64,000 nt of DNA, taken from the NCBI RefSeq assembly GCF_036059255.1, contig NZ_CP107947.1, positions 3,410,001 through 3,474,000 on the forward strand. The letters run 5' to 3'. The notes beneath the pieces are model-generated. The model saw only the letters and a list, made by a program, of their open reading frames with translations. It did no database searches and was not told the origin of the DNA. The position numbers and the translations under genes are program-made. Positions 33,767 to 41,622 of the stretch are shown in pieces; the stretch's first letter is position 1, and every line of letters begins with the position of its first letter. The stretch is from Micromonospora sp. NBC_00389 (GTDB lineage: Bacteria > Actinomycetota > Actinomycetes > Mycobacteriales > Micromonosporaceae).

Positions 33767-34332
33767 CCACCGTGGAACGTCCGCAGACGGACGCCGCCGA
33801 GCTGCGGCCGGTGGACCGGGACCTGTTCCGCGCGTTGCTGCGCCGGCAGGCCACCAGCGTCACCGTGGTCACCGCGGTGGCGCGGGCCACCGACCCGGCC
33901 TGCCTGGGCGGGATCGGCGCGCCGATCCGGGCCGGATTCACCGCCACCTCGTTCACCTCGGTGTCGCTGGACCCACCGCTGGTCTCGTTCTGCCTCGGGG
34001 TCGACTCGTCGAGCTGGCCGGTGCTGGCCCGGGCCGAGCACGTCGCGGTACACCTGCTGGCCGCCGGGCAGCGGGAGGCCGCCCGGGTCTTCGCCACCAG
34101 CGGCATCGACCGGTTCGCCGCGTACCCGGACTGGACCGCCGGGCCGTTCGGGGTGCCGCTGCTGACCGGAGTGCTGGCCCGGCTGCTCTGCCGGGTGGTG
34201 CACCGGGTGCCGGCCGGCGACCACACGCTCGTGATCGCCGAACCGCTGGCGCTGGGCGACGGCGGCGACGGCCCGCCACTGGTGCACCACCAGGGCGGCT
34301 ACACCACGGCCATCCCGCCGGTGCCGGCGTGA
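33763..34332 (+). CDS. Flavin reductase (DIM6/NTAB-like) supplying FMNH2
   Basis: GTG start overlapping the monooxygenase stop (GTGA); 189 residues. Split-barrel flavin reductase signature: ATSVTVVTAVA, AGFTATSFTSVSLDPPLVSF, VHLLAAGQREAARVF, HHQGGYTTA. Reduces FMN with NAD(P)H for the two-component monooxygenase upstream. Its last codons lie in a 12-bp sequence, GTGCCGGCGTGA, that recurs 80 bp downstream at the next gene's start. Confidence 0.9.
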   Translation: MTTVERPQTDAAELRPVDRDLFRALLRRQATSVTVVTAVARATDPACLGGIGAPIRAGFTATSFTSVSLDPPLVSFCLGVDSSSWPVLARAEHVAVHLLAAGQREAARVFATSGIDRFAAYPDWTAGPFGVPLLTGVLARLLCRVVHRVPAGDHTLVIAEPLALGDGGDGPPLVHHQGGYTTAIPPVPA

Positions 34333-34412
34333 GCGAGCGCAGCGAGCGAACCATTGGGCACAGCAGCGTGGCGCGTCGCGCCGGCACACAGCGAAGCGGA
34401 GTGCCGGCGTGA
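34321..34412. repeat. 80-bp repeat insertion flanked by 12-bp direct duplication
   Basis: GTGCCGGCGTGA occurs at 34321-34332 and again at 34401-34412. Between them is GAGCGAGCGCAGCGAGCGAA, a motif I know as a dispersed actinobacterial intergenic repeat, plus GCGCCGGCAC, the near-complement of the flank. Removing one copy plus the filler restores a stop/start overlap (GTGA) like those elsewhere in this operon. Confidence 0.65.
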
Positions 34413-35020
34413 CTGCACCCGCTCCGACCGACCTGCTCGCGCTGGACCGGGCCGCCCAGGACCTGCTGTTCCGGGCGGCCCGCACGGCCAACACGTTCAC
34501 CGACGAGCCGGTCACCGACGCCCAGGTCACGGCGATCCACGACCTGATCCGGTACGGGCCGACCGCGTTCAACGGCCAGCCGCTGCGGGTGCTGCTGCTC
34601 CGCTCGGCGGCGGCCCGGGCCCGGCTGCTGCCGTACCTCTCGTCGGGCAACCGGGCGAAGACGGCCACCGCCCCGCTGGTGGCCGTGCTCGCCGCCGACG
34701 TGGACTTCCACGATCGGCTGCCCGAGCTGTTCCCGCACCGCCCGCAGGCCCGGGACTGGTTGACCGACCGGGCGGCGCGGGCCGAGCAGGCACGGCTCAA
34801 CGCGACCCTCCAGATCGGCTACCTGCTGGTCGGCGTACGCGCGGCCGGGCTCGCCGCCGGCCCGATGGCCGGGTTCGACGCGGCTGGTGTGACCCGGGAG
34901 TTCTTCCCGGACGGCCGGCACGAGACGCTGCTGCTGATGAACGTGGGCCGCCCCGGCCCCGACGCCTGGCACGACCGCCTGCCCCGGCTGGACGCGACGG
35001 AGGTGATCAGCATCCGGTGA
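34409..35020 (+). CDS. RutE-like nitroreductase-family oxidoreductase
   Basis: 203 residues. FMN-binding nitroreductase fold of the malonic-semialdehyde-reductase (RutE/HadB) group: FTDEPVTDAQVTAIHDLIRY, GPTAFNGQPLRVLLL, NATLQIGYLLVGVRAAGLAA, MAGFDAAGVTREFFPDG. In this operon it could reduce an aldehyde released by the monooxygenase, as RutE does for uracil breakdown (inference). GTG start. Separated from the flavin reductase by an 80-bp repeat. Confidence 0.85.
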   Translation: MTAPAPTDLLALDRAAQDLLFRAARTANTFTDEPVTDAQVTAIHDLIRYGPTAFNGQPLRVLLLRSAAARARLLPYLSSGNRAKTATAPLVAVLAADVDFHDRLPELFPHRPQARDWLTDRAARAEQARLNATLQIGYLLVGVRAAGLAAGPMAGFDAAGVTREFFPDGRHETLLLMNVGRPGPDAWHDRLPRLDATEVISIR

Positions 35021-35032
35021 CCCGACTCGGGC

Positions 35033-35551
35033 TCAGGCCGGGACGGTCTCCCGGTCCAGGGCGAGGACCCGGGTGACGCTGCCATCTTCCTCGGCCATGT
35101 CGCGCTCGTGGACGAAGCCAAGTTTGGCCAGCAGCCCGAGCGAGGCGTGGTTGGCGTCGGCGACCGTCGCGTACACCCGGGTCAGGTCGAGGCGTTCGAA
35201 GCCGTACCGGATCACGGCCGTGGCCAGCTCGGTGCCCAGCCCGCCGCCCCATGCCGACGTCGCCAGGGCGTAGACGATCTCGTGGCCGTCGACGTCGTCG
35301 GTCCGCTTGATCTCGGCGTGCCCGACGTAGCGGCCGTCCCGGCGGACCGCCCACACGTCAAAGAGGTCGTCGGCGTAGACCCGGCTGAACACCCGTCCGA
35401 ACAGGTCGGCGGCGTCCGTCACGGTCATCGGCCCGTCGCCCATGAACCGGCCCACCTCGGGGTCGGCGAGCAGCGTGACGAAACCCTCGGCGTCGGCCGG
35501 CCGGTAGGGCTCCAGCAGCAGGCGATCGGTGTGCAGGGTCGGAGTGGACAT
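35033..35551 (-). CDS. GNAT-family N-acetyltransferase (RimJ/RimL-like)
   Basis: 172 residues from the ATG of MSTPTLHTDRLLLEPYRPAD; the longer open frame is the overlapping Rrf2 gene in another frame. Contains the GNAT core: LEPYRPADAEGFVTLLAD, VGHAEIKRTDDVDGHEIVYA, the acetyl-CoA loop WGGGLGTELATAVIRYGFE and ANHASLGLLAKLGF. Target unknown; this subgroup acetylates protein N-termini or small amines. Start and upstream stop share TGATG, so it is co-translated with the Rrf2 gene. Confidence 0.88.
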   Translation of the reverse strand: MSTPTLHTDRLLLEPYRPADAEGFVTLLADPEVGRFMGDGPMTVTDAADLFGRVFSRVYADDLFDVWAVRRDGRYVGHAEIKRTDDVDGHEIVYALATSAWGGGLGTELATAVIRYGFERLDLTRVYATVADANHASLGLLAKLGFVHERDMAEEDGSVTRVLALDRETVPA

Positions 35552-36006
35552 CAGCGTGGCTCCCAGGCGTCGGGCAGCGCGGTGAGCTTGCGGACGTGGG
35601 CTGGCAGCCGGCCACTGACGATCTCGGCGAGGCTCACCTCGTCGACCACCCGCCGCACGGCGGCGCGCACCGCCACCCACAGGCCGGGCAGGTTCTCCGC
35701 CGAGCCCTCGTACCGGGTCTCCTCCGGGCGCAGGCCGCGTACCCCGGCCAGCGGGCCCTCCACGGCGCGCAGCACCGCGCCGACGGTCACCTCCCGCGGC
35801 GGGCGGGCGAGCGTGTAGCCACCCTCGGCGCCGCGCTGGGCGCGGACGACGCCGGCCCGGCGCAGATCGGCCAGCACCGCCTCCAGGAACTTGCGGGGCA
35901 GGTCCTGCTCTGCGGCGATGGCCTGGGTGGACAGCAGCGAGGGGTACGCGGTGGCGAGGCTGAGCGCCGCCCGTACCGCGTAGTCACCGCGCGCGGAGAT
36001 CTGCAC
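35551..36006 (-). CDS. Rrf2-family regulator lacking Fe-S cysteines
   Basis: 151 residues from a GTG (MQISARGDYAVRAALSLATA). The Rrf2 winged helix includes TQAIAAEQDLPRKFLEAVLA, DLRRAGVVRAQRGAEGGYTL and VGAVLRAVEGPLAGVRG. There is no Cys anywhere, so it cannot bind the usual [2Fe-2S] or [4Fe-4S] cluster and must sense something else or act constitutively. Coupled to the GNAT gene. Confidence 0.88.
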   Translation of the reverse strand: MQISARGDYAVRAALSLATAYPSLLSTQAIAAEQDLPRKFLEAVLADLRRAGVVRAQRGAEGGYTLARPPREVTVGAVLRAVEGPLAGVRGLRPEETRYEGSAENLPGLWVAVRAAVRRVVDEVSLAEIVSGRLPAHVRKLTALPDAWEPR

Positions 36007-36049
36007 CCTGCCATCATGCCCGGCCGCCGCCGCTTGCTGGTCTGGCGGG

Positions 36050-37000
36050 CTACCAGGGTCGGATGGCGTGACCGCCGTTGGCCGGTTCGCCGGGGTTGCC
36101 GGATCGGAACCGCCCGCCGTTGGCGCTCGCCGCCTCGACGGGCGGGCGGGGCCGGACCACCCGGGCGGCCGGCTGCTCCCGGGCGGCCCGGAACGCGCCG
36201 GGGCTGACCCCGACCTCCCGCGTGAAGAAGCGGCCGAAGTTGGTGGGCTCGGAGAAACCGAGATCCCGGCCGATCCGGGCGATCGGCTCATCGGTGGCGG
36301 CGAGCAGCCGCCCGGCCTGCAACGCGACCCGCTCGTCGATGACCTGTTTGGCGCTGCGCCCGGTGACGGCCAGGCAGGCACGGGTCAGGGTCCGCACCGA
36401 GCAGCCGAGGCTGGCGGCATAGTCCTCCACCCGCCGGGTGTGCTGGTAGTCGTGCTCCACCGCCCGGCAGAACCGCTGGAACGTCTCCGCCTCGGGTCGG
36501 GGCGGAGACCGGTCCGCGCCGGGCAGGGTCAGGCGCAGCAGCAGTACGGCGAGTTGGTGGCGGAGCAGGGCGCGGGCGGCGGAGCTGTCGCCATGCCGCT
36601 GGCAGTCCACCGCGAGCTGACTCACCTCGCTGATGACGGCGTCCTCGTCCTCACCGGCCAACTGCCGCCAGGTTGGCGCGTCCGGGTCGACGTCGAAGCC
36701 GCTGAGCGCCTGGGCGTCCCAGCCGACCACGGTGGCGTCGAACTGCGGACCGGCGCAGCGCAGCACCTGGCCGGCATGGACCCGCAGCAGCGTGCCCGGT
36801 CGGCACGGCAGCAGGTGGAAATCCAGCTCGGCGTCCCCATGCCCACGGGTGGTGAGGATCAACAGTTCCCGCTCGACGAGCACGGGCCGACGCCAGCCAC
36901 GGTCGCCGGCCAGGTCGGCGAGCGCGAACGTGGCCATCTCGTCGGGTACGGGTCGAGCCGCTCCGATCGGTGGCGCGGTGAAGGGACCGGTGGAGACCAT
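36050..37000 (-). CDS. AraC-family transcriptional regulator
   Basis: 316 residues from the ATG at 37000. An N-terminal cupin-like ligand domain (LHLLPCRPG-type region FHLLPCRPGTLLRVHAGQVL) is followed by the double HTH: VEDYAASLGCSVRTLTRACL, DERVALQAGRLLAATDEPIA, RIGRDLGFSEPTNFGRFFTR. A basic/Pro tail of about 40 residues follows the HTH. Divergent from the SDR gene by about 210 bp, which may be its target. Confidence 0.9.
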   Translation of the reverse strand: MVSTGPFTAPPIGAARPVPDEMATFALADLAGDRGWRRPVLVERELLILTTRGHGDAELDFHLLPCRPGTLLRVHAGQVLRCAGPQFDATVVGWDAQALSGFDVDPDAPTWRQLAGEDEDAVISEVSQLAVDCQRHGDSSAARALLRHQLAVLLLRLTLPGADRSPPRPEAETFQRFCRAVEHDYQHTRRVEDYAASLGCSVRTLTRACLAVTGRSAKQVIDERVALQAGRLLAATDEPIARIGRDLGFSEPTNFGRFFTREVGVSPGAFRAAREQPAARVVRPRPPVEAASANGGRFRSGNPGEPANGGHAIRPW

Positions 37001-37211
37001 CGCCTGCGACGGTAGCCCGAACCGCAGGTCACCGCATCCCCCGGCCGATGATGCCCGCCGCACCGGACCCGGCGCGCCGCCACGGGGTTGTCGCGGTCCC
37101 GACGGCCGGGCTACGTTACCCGGCGGTAGCGCCGTCCGGTTTCGGCCCGCCCGGCGCCCCGCCGGCCGCACGCCGAGCCGGCGGACCTCGCCGACTCGCG
37201 ATGGGATGGGC

Positions 37212-37988
37212 ATGACGCAGCTGTTCTCGGTCGAAGGCAAGACGGTCCTGGTCACCGGCGGGTCGCGGGGGATCGGTCTGATGATCGCCCAGGGCTTCGT
37301 CCGGGCCGGCGCGCAGGTGATCATCTCGTCCCGCAAGGCGGACGTCTGCGAGGCGGTCGCCAAGGAGCTCTCCGCCGAGGGCCGCTGCGAGGCCATCCCG
37401 GCCGACCTCAGCGACGACGCCGGCGCCGAGGGGCTGGCCGCCGCCGTGCGGGAGCGCTTCCCCCGCCTCGACGTGCTGGTCAACAACGCCGGTGCGACCT
37501 GGGGCGCGCCGCTGGAAAACTACCCGGAGGCCGCGTTCGACAAGCTGTGGGCGGTCAACGTCAAGGCCGTCTTCCGGCTGACCACCGCGCTGCTGCCGGC
37601 GCTGCGCGCCGCCGCCAGCGCCGACGACCCGGCCCGCGTGATCAACATCGGGTCGATCGACGGCGTCCGGGTGCCGTGGCTGGAGGTGTACGCGTACTCG
37701 GCCACCAAGGCGGCCGTGCACATGCTCACCCGCAGCCTGGCCCACCAGCTGGCCGGCGAGCAGATCACCGTCAACGCGATCGCGCCCGGCCCGTTCGAGA
37801 GCAAGATGATGGCGTTCGCGCTGAACGACCCGACGAGCCGGGCCTCCATCGAGCAGCAGGTGCCGCTGGGTCGCATCGGCCGCCCTGAGGACATGGCCGG
37901 CACGGCCATCTATCTGTCCTCGCGGGCCGGCGCGTACCTCACCGGCGCGGTCATTCCGGTCGACGGCGGCATCACCACGCACGGCTGA
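37212..37988 (+). CDS. SDR-family NAD(P)-dependent oxidoreductase (RhlG-like)
   Basis: 258 residues from the second of two adjacent in-frame ATGs (37206 or 37212). Cofactor site VTGGSRGIGLM, NNAG motif VLVNNAGATWG, catalytic Ser in NIGSIDG, and YAYSATKAAVH with Tyr and Lys. Basic residues SSRK after beta-2 favour NADPH. The C-terminus ITVNAIAPGPF and YLTGAVIPVDGG is typical for the classical SDR fold and close to RhlG/FabG-like reductases. Substrate not predictable. Confidence 0.9.
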   Translation: MTQLFSVEGKTVLVTGGSRGIGLMIAQGFVRAGAQVIISSRKADVCEAVAKELSAEGRCEAIPADLSDDAGAEGLAAAVRERFPRLDVLVNNAGATWGAPLENYPEAAFDKLWAVNVKAVFRLTTALLPALRAAASADDPARVINIGSIDGVRVPWLEVYAYSATKAAVHMLTRSLAHQLAGEQITVNAIAPGPFESKMMAFALNDPTSRASIEQQVPLGRIGRPEDMAGTAIYLSSRAGAYLTGAVIPVDGGITTHG

Positions 37989-38102
37989 GGCACCGGCCGA
38001 CCCGGGGCGGGCAGGCCCGCGTGCCCCCGGGTGTGCCGGAGCCGCGCGGTCGGCAGATCCGCGCGGCCCCGTGATGGCCGGTGTTGCCCGTTCGGGCGGT
38101 GG

Positions 38103-38534
38103 TCAGCGACCGGCGAGCAGCCGGTTCACCGCCGTGTCGACGTCCAGGTGCTCGGCCTCCCGGCCGCGCCGGACGACGACGTAGGTCCGTCGAAGGAAAC
38201 GCACCAGGACGCTGCGCGGCACCTCGAAGAGGGCGTTGCCGTCCGGTGACGAGAGGGCCAGCGCGACGAAGTCGCCGCGCGGGGTGGCCCAGGGCCAGAC
38301 CCGCACATCCCCGATTCCGGCTGGCTCGTCCAGGCCGGTGACCAGCAGTTCGCGAGCAAAGGACCAGCTCACTGCCTCGCCACCAGCCGATTCGGCATGA
38401 AACAGGACATGGACCGCATACGGGTCAGCAGGGTCGTAACGCAGACTGGCACGCACCGGCAATGCGGTGGCGTCAGGCGCGACGAGCCTTAGCGACGTCT
38501 CGACCTCTACGGTCGTCGGTCGAATGACACTCAT
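38103..38534 (-). CDS. ssgB: SsgA/SsgB-like sporulation and cell-division regulator
   Basis: 143 residues, the standard SALP length. Recognisable blocks: LRLVAPDATALPVRASLRYD, DPYAVHVLFH, VSWSFARELLVTGL, GIGDVRVWPWATPRGDFVAL and the end LDVDTAVNRLLAG. SsgB recruits FtsZ to sporulation septa in Streptomyces; the single-copy SsgB type is conserved in sporulating actinobacteria. Subtype assignment is from memory of the family. Confidence 0.9.
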   Translation of the reverse strand: MSVIRPTTVEVETSLRLVAPDATALPVRASLRYDPADPYAVHVLFHAESAGGEAVSWSFARELLVTGLDEPAGIGDVRVWPWATPRGDFVALALSSPDGNALFEVPRSVLVRFLRRTYVVVRRGREAEHLDVDTAVNRLLAGR

Positions 38535-38807
38535 GGACGTTCTCCCCCCGGCACCGCTGCGGAACGCGCGTGTCCCGCTTTTCCCATACTCAGGTGCTAC
38601 TCCTGGCTACGCTCCGCCATACGCTGACTTCACCCAGTGGTGGGAAGGGGGACGGAAACGCCTCGTGAATGCGAGGATTCATGTAGGATTTCCGGTTCTG
38701 CCCAGTGTGTGATCCCGCCCGGCATCGGGTGGTTCAGTCGTCGACTTACTCCGGTAACGTCCAGTCGACCGTTGCAGTGACGGGCCCGAGCGACACTGGG
38801 GGGTGAA
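38535..38807. other. Intergenic promoter region between ssgB and a TIGR02611 gene
   Basis: 273 bp with no ORF I can support. It is AT-richer than its surroundings near 38660-38710 and should carry divergent promoters. No clear operator palindrome. Confidence 0.5.
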
Positions 38808-39521
38808 ATGGTTACGAACCGATCCTCAGTGGATCCGGCCGTGGCGTCCGGCCCACCGAACGTCGCGGTCCGAGCAGCCGAAAAGCGGGGGTACGGAGTG
38901 CCGAGGAAGCAGCCCGAGTGGTCCGGTCGGCCGGGGTCCGACGCGGGACGGACCGGCGGTGGCGCGCGCGCCGGTGATGGCGGTGCTGACCAGTCCGGCG
39001 ATGGCGCGGGTCGTGCCGGCGGCGGTGGTGCCGGTCACGGTGGTGCCGGTCATGGTGGTGCGGGTCATGGTGGTGCGGGTCGTGGTGCCGGTGGCGTCAT
39101 CGTCGTGGCGGACCCGCCGCGGCACCCGCGCTGGCGGGATCGAATCTCGACCACCCTCGACCTGATCCGGGCCAACCCCACCGGCCGGATCGCCCTCAAG
39201 GTCTTCATCGCGATCGCCGGTGCGCTGGTGGTGACCATCGGCATCGCCCTCATTCCGCTCCCCGGGCCGGGTTGGCTGCTGGTCATCGCCGGGCTGGGCA
39301 TCTGGGCCGTCGAGTACCACTGGGCCCGCCGGCTGCTCGGCTTCACCCGCCGGCACGTGCACGGCTGGACGCAGTGGGTGAAGCGGCAGTCACTGCTTGT
39401 GCGCATCGTGCTCGGCTCTGTCGGCCTGGTCTTCGTGGGCGTGGTGGTCTGGCTGTCGCTCAAGTACAGCCTCGGCATCGACGTGGTGGCGCAGGCGATG
39501 CACTACCTCGCGACGCACTGA
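38808..39521 (+). CDS. TIGR02611/PGPGW-family membrane protein
   Basis: 237 residues. A disordered N-terminal 100 residues includes four GGAGH-type units encoded by exact 15-bp tandem repeats (39024-39083). The membrane domain follows: VFIAIAGALVVTIGIALIPL, the PLPGPGWLLVIAGLGIWAVE signature, and a last helix LVRIVLGSVGLVFVGVVVWL. Role unknown. Ends 50 bp before tRNA-Val. Confidence 0.85.
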   Translation: MVTNRSSVDPAVASGPPNVAVRAAEKRGYGVPRKQPEWSGRPGSDAGRTGGGARAGDGGADQSGDGAGRAGGGGAGHGGAGHGGAGHGGAGRGAGGVIVVADPPRHPRWRDRISTTLDLIRANPTGRIALKVFIAIAGALVVTIGIALIPLPGPGWLLVIAGLGIWAVEYHWARRLLGFTRRHVHGWTQWVKRQSLLVRIVLGSVGLVFVGVVVWLSLKYSLGIDVVAQAMHYLATH

Positions 39522-39571
39522 CCCCGGATTTCCGGTCTGGTTCCACGATCGGGTAGAGTCATCGGCGCTGA

Positions 39572-39643
39572 GGGCGATTAGCTCAGTGGGAGAGCGCTTC
39601 GTTCACACCGAAGAGGTCGCTGGTTCGATACCAGCATCGCCCA
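39572..39643 (+). tRNA. tRNA-Val(CAC)
   Basis: Acceptor stem GGGCGAT/ATCGCCC with A discriminator, D-loop AGCTCAGTGGGAGAGC, anticodon arm CTTCG-TTCACAC-CGAAG with anticodon CAC, and T-loop GGTTCGATACC. CCA is not encoded. The 3' end adjoins a phage-type integrase, a common integration site. Confidence 0.96.
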
Positions 39644-39651
39644 CGCAGGTC

Positions 39652-39688
39652 AAAGGCCACTTCCCGGCTTCGGGAGGTGGCCTTTCTG
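39652..39688 (+). terminator. Terminator after tRNA-Val
   Basis: Arms AAAGGCCACTTCCCG and CGGGAGGTGGCCTTT pair with one mismatch around GCTT. It is followed by a short pyrimidine tract. Confidence 0.8.
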
Positions 39689-39720
39689 CTTGTGTACAGC
39701 AGCTAAGTACAGCAGCCCGG

Positions 39721-40434
39721 CTATTGCGTTAGCGACTCGCCGAGGCGCTTGAGTGCGTCGCTGGTCGCTCTCGACGAGACCTGGGTGTAGATCTCCATCG
39801 CCACCGAGAAGCGGGCGTGCCGGAGGATCTGCATGACAACTCGCGGGTGGACGTCGAGGTCGGCCAGGAGCGTGGCGCAGGTCCGCCTCGCGTCGTGGAC
39901 GGTGATCAGCTTGACTCCTGCCTTGTCGCATCGGGTCTGCCAGGATCGCTGGAAGTTGCGGGGCTCGATGGGTGTGCCATAGCTGGTGGTGAACACGAGG
40001 TCGTTCTCGTGCCACGCCTTGCCGGCGGTTGCTCGGGCTTCGTCACGTTGCTCGCGTCGCAGCTTCAACGCGGTCAGGCAGATGTCGGGCAGGGGCAGGG
40101 TGGCGTCGGACGCCTGGGTCTTGGTGTCGCAGAGCAGGAGTTGCCCGCGCACGCGTTGCAGTTGGCGGCCGATCGCCAGCTCTCCGGCGTCGAGGTCGAC
40201 GCCCTCCCCGGTGAGTCCCAACGCCTCGCCTTTCCGCAGACCGACGACGAGGACCAGGGCGTAGGCGGCGTAGAGCGGGTCCTCGTCGTGGCGGGCGGAC
40301 TCCAGGAACGTGCGGGCCTCGTCGCTCGACCACGACTTGCCCCGTCGACGGCGGACGGTGGCCAGGGTGACCGCCACGGCCGGGTTCTTGGTGATGAGGT
40401 CTTCGGCCTGGGCGTGAGTGAGGGCAGCTCGACT
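39721..40434 (-). pseudogene. int: Tyrosine recombinase/phage integrase, N-terminally truncated
   Basis: The catalytic domain is intact: Arg in VVGLRKGEALGL, His-x-x-Arg in VHDARRTCATLLA, His in LRHARFSV, nucleophile Tyr in MEIYTQVSS. The SAM-like core-binding domain is missing. Homology begins at ALTHAQAEDLITKNPAVAVT (about 40430), and the open frame upstream to 41586 is unrelated sequence that overlaps a DinB gene on the other strand. Located 78 bp after tRNA-Val, reading toward it, as in integrative elements. Probably the dead end of an old island or phage. Confidence 0.82.
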
Positions 40435-40599
40435 GTCCGAATGCCTGTCGTATGGGGTTCTCCGCGGCTTCGGACACAAGTTGAACCTCGGGCCTGGCAC
40501 TGCAGATCGTCGTCGGATTCGTGTCGGCGAGTTACGAACCACGGCGCTGTGAGGTCCCCGAAGTGCTCCGCTCGCTGTCGGATGGCAAGCTCGTGTCCC

Positions 40600-41208
40600 A
40601 TGATCGATGATTTCGCGAAGGACTGCCTGCATGGCCGGCTCAAGGGGATCCGGGAGGCACTGGTCTGGAAGCTCGACGGCCTGTCCGAGTACGACATCCG
40701 GCGTCCCCTGACAGCGACGGGGACCAACCTCCTCGGCCTGGTGAAGCACGTGGCGACGTTGGAGGCCTGGTATTTCGGTGAGGTCTTCGGCCGCCCGTCC
40801 CCGGATGCGCTGGGGCGATGGCAGGACGCGGACGGCAGCGACCTGTGGGTGTCCCCGGGCGAGACCCGCGAACAGATCATCGACTTCTATCAGCGTGCCT
40901 GGGGGCATGCGGACGCGACGATTCAAGCGCTTCCCCTCGACGCGCCCGGCCACGTGCCGTGGTGGTCGCGGTCGGACGTCAAGCTGTTCGCCATCATGAT
41001 CCACGTCCTTCAGGAGACCACCCGGCATGCCGGACACGCCGACATCCTGCGTGAGCAACTCGATGGCCGCACCGGGGTGAGGCCTGAGTACGAGGAGCAG
41101 ATCGACACGGCGGCCCGCGAGGCGTACCGGGCGAAGATCGAGCGGGCCGCGCAGGAAGGGGCGGGCGGCTCGCGTCATGCCGGCCTGTCCGACACGCATG
41201 GTGCATAG
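40600..41208 (+). CDS. DinB-superfamily (DUF664) protein
   Basis: 202 residues from the ATG of MIDDFAKDCLHGRLKGIREA. Four-helix DinB/YfiT-like fold with the metal His residues in LLGLVKHVATLEAWYFGEVF and VLQETTRHAGHADILREQLD. Members include thiol-dependent metal transferases and detoxification proteins; the exact reaction is unknown. A fragment of a close paralogue lies at 57738-57860. Confidence 0.88.
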   Translation: MIDDFAKDCLHGRLKGIREALVWKLDGLSEYDIRRPLTATGTNLLGLVKHVATLEAWYFGEVFGRPSPDALGRWQDADGSDLWVSPGETREQIIDFYQRAWGHADATIQALPLDAPGHVPWWSRSDVKLFAIMIHVLQETTRHAGHADILREQLDGRTGVRPEYEEQIDTAAREAYRAKIERAAQEGAGGSRHAGLSDTHGA

Positions 41209-41622
41209 TGCCGCATCGTAGAGCTGCTGCGCCACGATGGTCGTCGGGAGAAATCTGGGAGACGATCTTGCTAGCGAGACCCGTCCGCACCCAAGCATGC
41301 CGACGACTGCCCCCACTCGAAGCAGCGCAAATAGTTGTCGATGCATGTCGGGGCCCCGACCTGACCTTGTGCAGGTCAGAAGCCCGTTACCGGAGTAGTC
41401 GGTAACGGGCTTCGCTGTATGTGTGACTTGCATTGGGAACAGCGGCGGAAGTGGCGGTCCCGGTCGGGCCACTGCTGGCGCGATCCGATTGACCGCCCTC
41501 TGAACTCCCAAGCAGCGATCGCGGCCGCTCGAGTGGCAGCCAACGTGCACCGCTGCTGGCAGCAGCAGGCGTAACGCCTTTGGCATGGACTGCCCTGTCC
41601 GTGGTGGCCGTGGCTGCCGCCG
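41209..41622. other. Gene-free stretch with stacked hairpins
   Basis: No supportable gene. It contains three consecutive inverted repeats: GTCGGGGCCCCGAC (41347-41360), CTGACC-TTGTGCA-GGTCAG (41361-41379) and GCCCGTTACCG-GAGTAGT-CGGTAACGGGC (41382-41410). These lie downstream of DinB and could terminate it. Confidence 0.5.
41382..41410. terminator. Hairpin terminator, last of three stacked hairpins
   Basis: Perfect 11-bp arms GCCCGTTACCG and complement with a 7-base loop, followed by TTCGCTGT. Probably bidirectional. Confidence 0.6.

Noticed and set aside
39024..39083. CRISPR-like repeats
   Set aside because: Contiguous 15-bp coding repeats without spacers.
39721..41586. 621-codon minus-strand ORF as a full-length integrase
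   Set aside because: Only the C-terminal 237 codons are integrase-like. The upstream part lacks the core-binding domain and overlaps the DinB gene on the opposite strand.
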